Assembly (NCBI RefSeq): GCF_031877795.1
Contig: NC_133971.1
Span: forward strand, 978,501 to 1,042,500
Reading direction: 5' to 3'
Length of the DNA: 64,000 nt
Source: Strix aluco
Taxonomy: Eukaryota; Chordata; Aves; Strigiformes; Strigidae
Below, piece by piece: positions 36,552 through 47,993 of the stretch (position 1 is the first letter of the stretch; every line of letters begins with the position of its first letter). The notes below the pieces were generated by a model. That model made no database searches. It had not been told where the DNA came from and saw only the letters and a program-made list of their open reading frames with translations. The position numbers and the translations under genes are program-made.

Positions 36552-37651
36552 CTGGGCGAAAACAACACCGCGGGTTCATCACTAGAGCTGGGCTGCCGGC
36601 GGCAAAGCATGGCGAGAGGATTTGTCTGGCGAGCAGACTTCACACCAAGGAGTCCGTGATTGACAAAATCCTCCTCTTCTTGCCCCCAGCCTCCCGCCTG
36701 CTGCGGGAGAAGGGGGGGCAGGGGAACCCTCTGCACTTTACAGAGGCTGCGGGAGGATGAAACCACCCGCCGGCGCAGGCCGTGCCCGTGGCAGGTCCCC
36801 CGGGCGCCCAGGAGCGCCCCGTCCTCTCGAGTGCTCCCTGGGGATGGGAAGATGCCGGCCCCGATGGCCACCGGCACTGCCAGGGTCACTTGGCACAGCG
36901 GACTGATGTTTGTGGCACAACCCCTTCTCCAGGTGCCCTTTTTTGGGCCTTTTGCCCTCCGCCTTCACAGCCCTGCCCATCTGCTATTTTCCTGCCTACT
37001 CTGGTCCCTTTTCCTGCCCATCTCATGATCACTGCCAGGCTGCAAGACAAGCAGCGGCCAATGCAGAGCCAAATTAATAAGAAAAAAAAAAAAGAAAAAA
37101 AAAGAAAAGCAACCCTCTGCTGAAGACCAGGAGCAATTACTGAGCCTCAGCTTCTGAGACCTCCCCCAGGCATGTGTGTGCCACTCCTCGCAGAGGGAAG
37201 TGAAAATCCCTGTTGAGCTGGGAAGAAGCACCAGGCTAAAGCCAGGGAAGTTAAACAGAAATGAAAACGGAGGCAGAAGTGAAATCACAGCGATGGGAAT
37301 AGGTCAGCAGCTGAAGACAAAGAGCACAGGCAAGAGCAGCAGAACACAGTAAGGGGAGAAGTGGACAGTGGGAGACAGCACTGGGAAAGCCTCTCCCTGG
37401 CTCCTGTGCAACCACGGGCACGTCTGACTGCGGGAGGAGGACACCCCCATGCCGAGGAGGGTCCCCCCTCTCTGTGAGCTCCCCTCACCGCAACAAGGAG
37501 CATCGGTAAAAGTGGGAAGGGGGGGAGGCGTCTGCGGTGACCTGACATGGAAAGTGGTGGGGAGAGACACCCGGCCTCGGGCTCTGCAACAGCTCGCCAG
37601 GTTACGGGGCAGCTGGGATAAAGGATCCGAACCACAGCTGCGAGGACTTAC

Positions 37652-37849
37652 CGTGTTCTGCCCAGTTGTTTGTCGGAAGTATTCCTGGACGCTCTGCATT
37701 CCAGTGATGTCGCACACCTGCAGGCCCCCGGGCCTGAAGTTGTACTGCTTGAGCATCTCCATGGCGTTCCTGCAGTAAGGGCAGCCGTCCCTCACGAACA
37801 GGGTTACTTTGTCATCCCGGAGTTTGCTCTTCACGAATGCTTCAGCCAT
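37652..37849 (-). CDS. GLRX: Glutaredoxin-1 copy B, exon 1
   Basis: Minus-strand duplicate of the first GLRX exon: ATG at 37847-37849, CPYC at residues 23-26, GTAAGT donor at the exon end. The 66 residues equal copy A. The whole gene (37849 down to about 34106) keeps the mirrored promoter with TATA-like element and TGACTCA site, so both copies should be expressed from equal promoters. The two genes are convergent, with 3' ends about 6 kb apart across the palindrome centre. It could be an assembly error, but the arms differ at about a dozen bases and have distinct flanks, which argues for a real second copy. Confidence 0.91.
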
Positions 37850-37941
37850 GCTGCCCTTCCCAGCCGAGCGGAGCGCTGCCCCTCACCACCACTCCGCAGG
37901 CAGAAGGGACGGGACGGCAGCGATCTCGATCTTGGCCGAGC

Positions 37942-37949
37942 TATTTATC
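37942..37949 (-). promoter_or_regulatory. TATA-like box of GLRX copy B
   Basis: Exact mirror of the GATAAATA element before copy A, about 95 bases upstream of the copy B start codon. Confidence 0.43.
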
Positions 37950-38871
37950 AGCTGCACGGTGCCTCCCTCCCTGGAAACTCCTCCCACGAGGATGTCATCT
38001 CTTCACCCGACTGAGGGTTCAAAGCAGAAATACTTTTGCTTTCCCTCTGTCCTTCTGGAAAATCCAAACTGCCCGACTGAGTCACAGTTCACGGGCAGAA
38101 GACACTCAGCTGTTGTTTCGGAGCTCGTGCCGTGGTTCGAGGGTTGCGGGAACTGCTCACGAGCTGCAGCACTGCCGGGGCTGAGCTCCTGCTGCTGCCT
38201 CTCCCCCCGACGCCGGGTTTGCTTAGGCCTGACCTGCCCCTCAGCTCACCTCTTGCAGGATGCTGAAATCTCCTTGGGGGGACAGTACGGACAGTAGGAA
38301 GCCTGTGAGTAAGTTAATCATCAGCCATTCTTGTGCCATACAGCCTTCCCACCCCAGAAGGGAAAAAACCCAAAACTGTGTGGTGTGTCCGTATTCCTTC
38401 CTGCAGACCTTCCATAACAGGGGATTCCCTGCCTACAGCTTCCACGAGGGCCGAAACGGCTGCTCGGCCTTGCTGCGGTTCCAGAAGGTCTGTGTTTTCC
38501 CCCAGACGTGAACTGGGAACCAAAAGTGCTCGAAGAACCACTTCCAGCATTGAAAAAGTCCCAGATTGTTCCTTTAGCTGACCTGGGTTGAAAATGTATT
38601 TAGGGAACACGTTGATGGGACCAGAGGGATTCAGCACCCCTATCGGGTGACACAACTAAGTCCGATTCTGTAAACGTGGCAGAGGCAGAAATCTGAAGAC
38701 TGCAATCCTTCACAGAGCCGAAGCCGTGCACGTTGCAGTCGGGTATCCAGCCCCGTGGGGCTAAACCTGCCCAGACTTCTGCTGTCGAGCTGAGGCGGTG
38801 CCATTGCCCCCGCAAGTGAGAAGCTCAGCGGGACCACAGAGTCCCCAGCGCTGCAGCATCCCTCCTGTGGG

Positions 38872-39685
38872 GGGTGAGGGAAGGGCTGGATCCTGGGGGG
38901 AGTGGAGAGGAGAGAGCTCTGCAGAGAGCACCGAGAAGGTGGCTCTTCCCCCGGCATGGTCACCTCGGCGAGCAAAGCGTTCCCATCACTGAAAATCCCC
39001 CAAACCCCCAGCAGCTGCTGAGACAATTCCTCTGCTGACCCCCGTCCCCAGTGGCACTCGCCAGCCCTTTGTCCTCCCTGGTGTCAGCCATCCCCCCGAT
39101 CCCGCTGCTGCCGAGAAATCCCCGCCTGCTTCCCCAAAGGGGCTTCTCTGGCTGGCAAAGCTCCCACCAGTCTGCTCCAGCCTGGAATCTGCTTCCACTT
39201 CCCGTGACTTCTCTCGCTGCTGCTCCTCTCAACCCCGCTCCTGCTGGGAAATCAGCTTCTGCTTTTGGTCTGTCGTGTCGCTCTCACAGCTGGGAAAACA
39301 GCTGCTGGGAAAACACTTTTTTTTGTGGACGAGCTCGCAGGTCCCAGCCCCGCTCCGTGCCCCGCTGTGAACCCGGGGACGCTCCGCCGTGGGGTGCCGG
39401 GTCTCCGGAGATCCGCAGGGACGGCGCCGGCACACGGCAGCGCCTCGCGAAGCTCAGGAGCGGCCGGCGGGTGGGGCCGGGGAAGGCCTGACTGGATGGC
39501 CAAGGCTTTGCTCCCTGGGCCAGGGCTATGGTGGGCTGGGCCGGTGGGGAGAAACAGAAACGGTATTTGCTGGCCACCGATGTGGAAAGAGGGTGTCGGG
39601 GTGCTCCAGTGGCCCCAGGGCTGAGCTTCGGGGCGTTGGGTGTTGGGTGTTGGGTGCTTTCGCCAAGAGCTGAGCGAGACGCCAG
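38872..39685. other. GC-rich unique stretch right of the palindrome
   Basis: No family-supported exon is seen. A CpG-dense patch at about 39340-39490 may be a small CpG island or GC-rich repeat. The 217- and 179-codon minus-strand frames here lack motifs and overlap each other, so they are not called. Confidence 0.45.
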
Positions 39686-39689
39686 GGCC

Positions 39690-39842
39690 GGCGGGAGCGG
39701 CTCCGCCTGCCAACGGCTCATCAAGGCCAGCTTGGGCGGGCTCTGGGCAACCTGCTCTGGGTGAAGGTGGCCCTGCCCGTGGCGGGGTTGGACCAGATGG
39801 CCTCGAAAGGCCCCTCCCCACACAAAACACCCTGTGACTCTG
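39690..39842 (+). mobile_element. CR1 LINE 3' end fragment
   Basis: 'gggcaacctgctctgggtga', followed by a 'ggttggaccagatggcctc' block and a final 'ctgtgactctg', follows the avian CR1 3' terminus. It is short, old and on the plus strand. Confidence 0.72.
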
Positions 39843-40015
39843 CCAAGCTACAAACAGGATTTCCAGCGCGACGCTCAAATCTTCCAAGGCACTTGGGTAA
39901 ATCATCGCATGAGACTGACGGAGAAGAGTTTTTATTTTGTATCAAAATTTTACATATTCAATCCACAAACATTTAGTCAGGGTGTGTTCAAAGGAAAACA
40001 TGCAGGAGTTTCAGC

Positions 40016-43000
40016 ACATGCCTCATAAAATAGTTTTTATTCAGATCAGAGAGACCAAGGCCCAGAGGAGGACGCAGGGCTTTGTGACTCTCGATGGAAA
40101 GCGTCGTTAGAGCAGAAAGCTTTTGCTGTCAGTCCCGGTAAAGCTCCGTGCTGGCTCGGGACAAGCCTACAAGGACTATGTCGTGCGATCCGTTACTCAA
40201 AGCACTGTCTTCTAAAATAGTGGATTTTGAGAGTTAGCTCTCATGAAGGGCTCAGGAGACAAAACTCCACTTACACCCACGTCTGGAAATGTAATGTCAG
40301 ACCCTCTAAGTCCCGCCTAAGGGCACTTGAATCCGCCACCAGACCCCTTCTTCGACCCCAACGCTGCCGATGCCCCGGGAGTTCAGGAGATGCTGGGACC
40401 AGCGCAAACCTTCCTCCTCACACATCTGACTTTTTTCAAAACCACTTCCTTAAATAACCCTTTTTTCAGCTGGTTCCTGGTTTTTGCTCTACACCACAGT
40501 ACAGAGAGGTTTTTTAGAGCATAGCAATGTTTCCTTTCTACCATACCAAGTTATTCAGAAATACCAAACCCAGCACTGCCCGAACTCCTGGCTGTCCGTG
40601 ATGGATGCGGCCCTAAAGCCTCCACCAAAAAAAATTGCCGACAGCACCTCACCCAGCATCACAATGTACTTTCAGTCACGCTTCTGAATGCTAAAGTGTC
40701 GTTTTAAAAAATAGTTTTAAGAGCACTGCGTTTCTACTGAAAATCATCCTACAGAAAAAGAGTTTATAGTCAGAATTCTTTTAAGAGTTTCAATTTACCA
40801 GATGATCTACGTCTGCAAGGACAGCACATCTGCACCTGATACAGGGGGCATTATGGGACGCTCAGTAAAATGGGAAGCTGTTTTAGTGACTGAATAGAAG
40901 GATGCAGTAATCTGTGAAAAAAGAATAAACATTTTTACACAGCCTGGCATCTCTGTAGAAAACCTGCGGTTACCACTGACTGAAATAGAGAATAACAAAA
41001 TATTGCTCTTGGTTGGATAGAAAGCGTTTGTACTTCCATTAAGCCTCGATTTAAATGCTTATAAAACATTTACAGAAAGTTAAAAATAGTTTTTTGTTAT
41101 GTGTTATCTATACTTAGATTATTAGTAACAGGCTAACTTCTAGCAAAAACCCGGGAAAGCTTCCAAGTATTAAAAATGCAGGAGTACATGCAAGGCGGAG
41201 GAACATCGCCACGATTTTGTATCGGTTTTGTACAAGAAGTCAGCAGGACACACACATAATCCGTGCTCTCGAGAACTGGGCTGGCTGCTGGCTGGAGCCC
41301 GTGCTGTGACCCAGGGTGCTCCCAGGGCCCAGGCAAGCTGCACTTCAGCTCCATCTTCCTTCTTCTGCGTGGCTTTATGCTTCTGAAAACTGCATCTTTT
41401 ATTCGTGGCTCTCCAGTTAGCTCATACTTACAATTTTTAATTTCTACCATAATGACAGGAAATCAGCTTTTTTTACATTTAATTTCCACACATGCTACTT
41501 TCCTATTCGTTTTTTTCTTTAACATTTTCAGTTTTCTTTAGTGATCTTGAAGAAGCAGCGTGACACTCTGCATTTCAGGCTCCTTATTTGCGAGATGTAG
41601 CTGAGTACTTCTCATCCTTTAAAGAACTTTAGGATCTTCAGGTAGAAAGTTGAAAAAAAAAAGAGTTACCATTCTTACATAAAACGAACCTCAGAAATTG
41701 GAGCCTGCAGCAGCCAGCTGAGTCACAAGCTCTTTTTTAAAATTTTTTTGTGTGTGTCCTAAAATAGAAAAAGAATTACCCTCTCAACCTCTGCGAAATA
41801 TCACCGGAAAAAACCCCAAACACACAATAAAATCCCTATGACTCTAGCATGGAATTTGAAAAGAACAATTTGCCTATAAAACTGTATTGAAATATAAAAA
41901 CAATTCTTAAAAGCAGAAAAAAAAAAGATTCAGCTCCAGCAATTTGCTGTTCCGTCTGCATCGCACAGCTGCAGTTTCCAGGTCCATCGGAGATGGCCTG
42001 CTGCGGACACCGCGGAAACAACAAATAATCGTTTTCAAGGTCTTTTCTTTGTCTCTCTGGGCTCAGACTCCATGCCAAAATTAAAGGCAGCTGGCAAAGC
42101 AGAACCCAAAGTCCAAGAATGGTGATAATGAAGCGTTTAGCTCCCTGCTCAGACTTCCCCGGCAGAAAAGCACCTTTGCTTAGGTAGATCCCCTTAGAAA
42201 AAGGTCGGGTTCACTTTGTCATTAATGTCACTACACACACACAAGTCAGTGGCACCACGAACAAAGGATTTAGGTCAAGAAAACTCTCCACAGCGTCTGC
42301 AAGGGCCGTCCTCGTCATGATGTTCTGGATTTCCCTGTTCTATCTGGGAAGGGTCCCGGCAGCCAGGGAAGATACCGGGTTTGTCTCACGGGGGGCAGCT
42401 GATGAGCACGTGAGGATAATCCAGTTTAAACTGGGCTCCCTGGGCAGGGCCGAGCTCAGAGCCCCATCACAAAAGCCGCCGTCCCTCACGGGACGGGCAA
42501 ACCCGTGGGGTCACCCCTCAGACCAGCGGCCGACATTCAGGCTCTCGGCTGCCGGGGGGGCCGTGGAGTGCGAGACCCACTTGTCCCCAAAATGTCACTG
42601 CTGCCAGGGAGCTTTCTGCCACAAACCCGACGGACGGTCAAGCCCCTTCCCTCTGCCCCCAGTCCCTCCAGCACCGTGGGGGTTTGCTCTGAGCCCACTG
42701 AGTTCTCCCTGACCGTTCCCTCATGGGCAGAAAAACAACACGGCCACTCTGACCAAGGTGTTTCTCGGATTATTCAAGCAGACTTTCTGCTCCCATTTAC
42801 CGGGAGGAAAAATGATTTCAACTTTTAGGTATTTGGAGGCACTAGAGAATACAGCGCTGCACAGGCATTCCTCTGGGGTTCAAACAGCTGCTTACAAAGC
42901 TGTAAGTCTCTCACTAAAGGGAACTACAGGCCTAACTTGAAGTAGAAGATGAGGACTAACTAGAATGCTTATTAAGCCTGCCCTTTGCTTTGCAATCCAA

Positions 43001-43460
43001 CAGACGCTGCAGAAAATCTTTGCATTCTGAAATGAAGAATTTATGAGTTGGCTTCCCAGCTTCCCCGCGCTGCTACGCCGCTCCTATTGCACAAGATCTA
43101 CAAAAAAATCTGTTTTCAACAGATGCTGGTTTAGTAGCCAGAAATAATCACCAGAGCCAATAAAATAACGACTAAAGGAATCACAAGAGGGAACAGGTGA
43201 CTGTCACGACACTGCCCCGTACGACGCTTAATCCCCATGGGTGTGAAACCCTTGTGCTTGAAAGAAACCTTAGATCTATTTCTCAGTGCTTCCAGGAAAA
43301 AGCAGCGTGGTTTGGTACCAAAGCAAGGAACGTTAGTGAGCACACTACAGCAGGGCACCGTGCTCCAGGGGAGCTCAGCCTCTGGTTTGGACGTTCGTGC
43401 TCCGCGCAAGTCCCTGGCTGAGACTCCCCCGGCGAGACGCGCTTAGCGCCTGCTCAGCCC
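40016..43460 (-). other. RHOBTB3: RHOBTB3 3' untranslated region
   Basis: This minus-strand sequence lies downstream of the RHOBTB3 stop codon with no further exon. It is AT-rich in large part with several A/T runs. A minus-strand AATAAA at 40036-40041 gives a plausible end near 40016; another at 39931-39936 could extend it, and one near 41400 could shorten it. The length of about 3.4 kb is plausible for a long vertebrate UTR, but the end is not proven. The GC-rich part at about 42.4-42.7 kb stands out within it. Confidence 0.55.
40036..40041 (-). terminator. Polyadenylation signal candidate, RHOBTB3
   Basis: TTTATT on the plus strand reads AATAAA on the minus strand, downstream of the RHOBTB3 coding end. 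An alternative copy lies at 39931-39936. Confidence 0.45.
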
Positions 43461-43576
43461 TTACATGACCGCGCAGTGGCACTTCTGGGAGTGGACGTAG
43501 TTCCTGTACTCGGCGAGCTGCTTCAGGTACACGTTGGAAGGCCATCGGTGCCTCTCTACGAAGCGGCGCTCCTCCG
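43461..43576 (-). CDS. RHOBTB3: RHOBTB3 last coding exon
   Basis: Encodes EERRFVERHRWPSNVYLKQL and on to the C-terminus CHCAVM, then TAA at 43461-43463. The family ends in the same way (human ...KHRWPSNMYLKQLAEYRKY and a cysteine-rich tail). The final CAVM is a CaaX-type box, so the protein may be prenylated; RHOBTB3 is the member of its family that carries one. The acceptor is TTTAG just right of the exon; phase matches the previous exon (G plus CG gives Ala). Confidence 0.94.
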
Positions 43577-44089
43577 CTAAACAGGGCGATAAAGGGTTAA
43601 ATCAACATCCAAACACGAGTGCACAGGCTGCAAAACCTCTCTGGAAGGTGGTCAGGAAACCTTACGGCTGTAAATGCAACCACAGGCGCAGAGATGAGAG
43701 CTGCCCCTTGGCCGAGATCTTACCCTAGTGCAGACCTAAGAGTTACCACGGGATGGTCCCTCGCTACTGAGTCAGCAATAAATCAGTTACTTAATAAAAT
43801 AAGGCCAACGCTCGTGAAAGAGAGCAGAGAGGTTGTCCTGAGGACGGAGGGTCGCTATCCTTAGCTGATAACAGACGTGCTAATCAGCGGCGAGGATGGT
43901 CCCGTGCTGCAGCGCTATCAGGAAGGTATTTCATGCCCCGGCAAGGCGGGACAGGACGGGTGCACCCCCCTCCTCTATTTACTGGTGCACCCCCGCTGCT
44001 TCCCCCGGCCGCCTCAGTGCCAGGTCGGTGCCGCGGAGCGTGTCAGCCCCACGGCCAGTGGTGTGGAAGGGACCGGGACAGGCCACCCG

Positions 44090-45996
44090 GCCAGCGAGAG
44101 TGGGCAGATGAGGCCGTCTATGGAGAGATGGGAGCAGCCTCACCTCCACAAGCCTGGTCCTCACGGGGGGCTTCAGCCACCCCGATATCCGTTGGCGGGA
44201 CAGCACACGGGGCACAAGCAGTCCAGGAGGTTCCTGCACTGCGGGGATGAGAACTCCCTTCTCCGGGTGATGGGGCAGCCAACGAGGAGAGGGGCTGTGC
44301 TGGGCCTTGTTCTCAGCAACAGGGAGGGGCTGGTGGGGAGTGTGGAGCTCAAGGGCAGCCTTGGCTGCAGTGACCATGAGATGGGGGAGTTCAAGATCCT
44401 GAGGGCAGTGAGGAGGGCACGCAGCAAGCTCGCTGCCATGGGCATCAGGAGAGCAAACTTGAACCTGAAGGTGACAAGTCCATGAGACCTGATGAGATGC
44501 ATCTGCAGGTCCTGAGGGAACTGGCAGTTGAAGTGACTCAGCCACTATCCATCATATTTAAGAAGTCATGGCAGTCTGGTGGAGTTCCCACTGCCAGGAA
44601 AAGGGGAAATATAACACCCATTTTTAAAAAGGGAAAAAATCAAAACCCGGGCAACTACAGAGCAGCCAGTCTCACTCTGTGCCCAGCAAGATAATGAAGA
44701 AGATCCTCCTGGAAACTCTGCTGGGGCACATGGACAGTAAGGAGGAGACTGGTGACAGCCAACATGGCTTCACTGATGGCAAATCGTGCCTGATGGATTT
44801 GGTAACCTTCTACAACGGGGTTACAGCACCAGTGGGTAAGGGAAGAGCCACTGACGTCATCTGCCTGGACTTGTGCAAAGCATCCGACACTGTCCCACAT
44901 GACATCCTCGTCTCTAAATTGAGAGAGGTGGGTTTGATGGATGGACCCCTCAGGGGATCAGGAACTGGCTGGGTGGTCGCACCCAAAGAGTTGTGGTCAA
45001 CAACTTGATGTCCAAGTGTTGAGCAGTGACGAGTGGTGTCCTCAGGGGTTGGTGCTGGGACTGGAGCTGTTTAACATCTTTGTTGGGGACATGGACAGTG
45101 GGGTCAAGGCAGCCTCACCAAGTTCCCACCAACACCGAGCTGTGTGGTGCGGGGACACGCTGAGGGAAGGGATGTGCCATCCAGGGGGACCTGGACAGGC
45201 TGGAGAGGGGGGACGTGCAAACCTCATGGAGTTCAACAAGGCCAAGGGCAAGGTCCTGCCCGTGGGTCGGGGCAATCCCCAGCACAAACCCAGGCTGGGC
45301 GAGGAGTGGCTGGAGAGCAGCCCCCAGGAGAAGGACTTGGGGGGTTGGGGGGTGGAAAACTGCCTGTGAGCCAGCAACGTGCGCTGGCAGCCCAGAAAGC
45401 CACCCGTGTGCTGGGCTGCACCCAGAGCAGTGTGGGCAGCAGGGCGAGGGGGGGATTCTCCCCCTCTGCTCCGCTCTGGGAGACCCCCCTGCAGTGCTGG
45501 GTCCAGCTCTGGGGGCACCAACAGCAGAAGGACACGGACCTGCTCGAGCGGGGCCAGAGGAGGCCACGAAGATGCTCGGGGGGCTGGAGCACCCCCCTGT
45601 GAGGACAGGCTGAGAGAGTTGGGGGGTTCAGCTGGAGAAGAGAAGGCTCCGGGGAGACCTTAGAGCGGCCTCCCAGGACTGAAAGGGGCTACAGGAAAGG
45701 GGGGAAGGACTCGTCATCAGGGGGGAGGGATAGAACGAGGGGGAATGGGTTTAAACTGAGAGAGTGATAGATTTAGATGAGATCTAAGGCAGAAATTGTT
45801 CCCTGTGAGGGTGGTGAGGCCCTGGCACAGGTTGCCCAGAGAAGCTGTGGCTGCCCCCTCCCTGGAAGGGTTCAAGGCCAGGTTGGACAGGGCTTTGGGC
45901 AACCTGGGCTAGTGGAAGGTGTCCCTGCATGGTGCAGGGGGGTGGAATTAGATGATCTTTAAGCTCCCTTCCAACCCAAACCAGCTTATGATTCTA
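44090..45996 (+). mobile_element. CR1 LINE with partial endonuclease and reverse transcriptase
   Basis: This is the longest CR1 copy here, about 1.9 kb, in the last intron of RHOBTB3 and opposite to it. From the left there is an endonuclease-type segment (LVLTGGF..HPDIRWRDSTRG-like, frames broken), then, after an internal loss, reverse-transcriptase blocks at 44480-45010: an IFKKSWQSGGVPTARKRGNI block, TPIFKKGKNQNPGNYR, and ATDVICLDLCKASDTVPHD. The 3' UTR follows, ending at 'atgattctatgact' near 45996. Stops and frameshifts interrupt ORF2, and I do not see the catalytic YxDD motif. It is dead. Confidence 0.92.
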
Positions 45997-47675
45997 TGAC
46001 TCAGAGGAAGGAGAAATGCAAAGGACAGGCTGCCAGATGTGTGGACACCAGATCTGAAAGGACACCAGTCCACTGCCGTGGTATCCTCTTCCTTCAAGTC
46101 AAACCACATGCGCTTGGCTCCAAATCAGCCAGCCAGGTATCAGCCACCCACCGGAGACTTCAGAAATCTCCTCCAACAGCCAGCGAATTTAGTACTGCAC
46201 TGCATCAACCCTGGATGCTCCAGGAATGGTGGAAGCAGAGAAGAAACTCCAGGTGATGGCAGCGCAAAGCTGTGGCGTGGTGATACTGTCCAGCTCATCC
46301 CCGAGTTACTTGGGTGCTGTCAGAGCACATGCTGACACGTGCTGATAAGTGGTGCTTATCAGAAGCATCACTGCATAAATTTCACAACAGGCTCATAGGC
46401 AGCCCCATATCCATCGGGATAACGGCGACATGGAGGCAGAAGTGTTGTTATTATGACTTTCCACAGAAAAAAAATTACAAAACCCAAAACACAACAAAAC
46501 ATTTAATAAGCTATATTGATAAATTGATATCCCATTGGGGAACTGGAAGATGGGTAAGTAGATGTGCCTAGACCGACCCCAAGTCAGAAGGGTCTGTGCT
46601 CTCCTGCCTCACCATGGGGAAGCCAAAGGCAGCTCCCACCTTCACCAAACAGAGGGGACAACCTGATTCCTGCAGCTTCAGGAGAACCTCAGGGTGGTTG
46701 AGACTGAAGCCCTGTAGCGAGGAGGATGCCACAAAGTGCTTCCAAACACACCCTGTTACCTGAAGCAGCAGGAAGAGAAGCAAAGCAAGTCCACTGTGGA
46801 CCGAAACCACTGGTGGGTGACTCTTGCCAGCACAGGCGCGCTGCTCTCCCATGTTTAATCCAGATCTGACTATACAAAGTCGACATTTCAGAAGATGTGC
46901 AGATGGACCACTGGAAGACAAATTCCAAGTCCAAACCAACCAAGGAGGACCTAGCTCTCCTTCCTTTGCTCCTAACAATTACAAAGTCTGTCATCACACG
47001 TACATATTGCAAGTGAGGAAGAAGGACCTTCAATACGTTGGACCAGACAGAGCCTTGCCTCACTGATAAGAAAAATCCCCTTCTGGAACACCCCAGCCCC
47101 ATACCAGTGGTCTGAACACAAACCCTGGGTCAAAGAGATGCACCTGTCATGATCACCTTCACCAGGGTGATGACAAATCCTGGAGGTAATGAGGAAAGCT
47201 TCCTAGAGTTACGTGTCAGGAAACAAATATACTCTTTGGGAAAATAAATATCAGTTCCCTGGAAGAACCTGGGTTTATTTACTTGAATAGACATCAGCTG
47301 TTTGATTTCATGAGACCTGCTACAGCGTACTGTAAGATTCCTATTTTCTTCAAAGAAAACCCCAACCCTGAAAGAGCAGGTATTGGATGTGACTCATTAC
47401 CTTGATTCAAATGTACAAACTAAACAAAATTATATACATATGGTGGAGAGGCTGACACATGATGACTGAACTGTCCCAGGCAGTTCAGTTATGGGTGGGA
47501 ATCTGGCCATCAGCACAGGAACCAAAAGCCAAGGGGACACGGTTCCTGGCTACGCTGCTCTTCGCGTGTCACATGCTGGTCCCACAGCAGGGTGGTGAAC
47601 CATCCAGCTCAAACACACTCTGGACTGGACTAGACTCTATAGCCTAAAGCAGTCCTAATTGTCTTCTCATGCAGT
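45997..47675. other. RHOBTB3 intron, nothing recognised
   Basis: Intronic DNA between the last two RHOBTB3 coding exons. No further exon or transposon terminus was recognised; several frames of 80-137 codons are unsupported. Confidence 0.5.
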
Positions 47676-47817
47676 TTTTCCCCAACATTAGACATTTTTA
47701 AGATTCAGCTGGACAGGATGCTGGGTCATCTTGTCTAGACCATGCTTTTGCCAAGAAAAGTTGGACAAGATGATCCTCGAGGTCCCTTCCAATCCAGGAT
47801 TCTATGATTCTATGAAG
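47676..47817 (+). mobile_element. Short CR1 LINE 3' end
   Basis: A 'cagctggacaggatgctggg' block, 'ttggacaagatgatcctcga' and 'ggtcccttccaatccagga' precede a terminal 'ttctatgattctatga' repeat, diagnostic of an avian CR1 3' end. It lies within RHOBTB3 in antisense orientation. Confidence 0.85.
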
Positions 47818-47896
47818 TAGTATTATCCAGTACCCTACCTCTGATCTAAGCAGAACTGAAAAATATTTCTTGTTTTAAAAGTAATTGATAAATTAC

Positions 47897-47993
47897 CTGA
47901 AAGATCTTGAAATTCAGGCTTTTGACTGAAGATGAGGTAGTTAGTGGCAATAAAATGAAGAAGCCAAGTTGAAAGGCAATCAGAATTGTGAAA
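47897..47993 (-). CDS. RHOBTB3: RHOBTB3 exon (BACK-like region after BTB2)
   Basis: Reads FHNSDCLSTWLLHFIATNYL and IFSQKPEFQDLS, nearly identical to the mammalian protein just after the second BTB domain. The acceptor is CATACAG and the donor GTAATT. It joins the preceding exon at an intact codon and leaves one base for the last exon. Confidence 0.95.

Larger units (their letters stand above)
32628..38871. repeat. Right arm of large inverted repeat (palindrome)
   Basis: Reverse complement of 23381-29624, of equal length. Relative to the left arm, mismatches found lie at the two edges and within 32650-33270, with five of them packed into an 11-base window at 33161-33171. This arm carries GLRX copy B on the minus strand. 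Its orientation is opposite to the syntenic one, so this is probably the derived copy. Confidence 0.96.

Noticed and set aside
23381-38871. Inverted repeat as a simple sequencing chimera
   Set aside because: Set aside as less likely, though not excluded: the arms have different outer flanks, a 3-kb unique spacer and at least thirteen single-base differences, which a fold-back read artefact would not normally give.
44482-45602. Several frames with reverse-transcriptase-like sequence
   Set aside because: They are parts of the dead CR1 LINE, not host genes.
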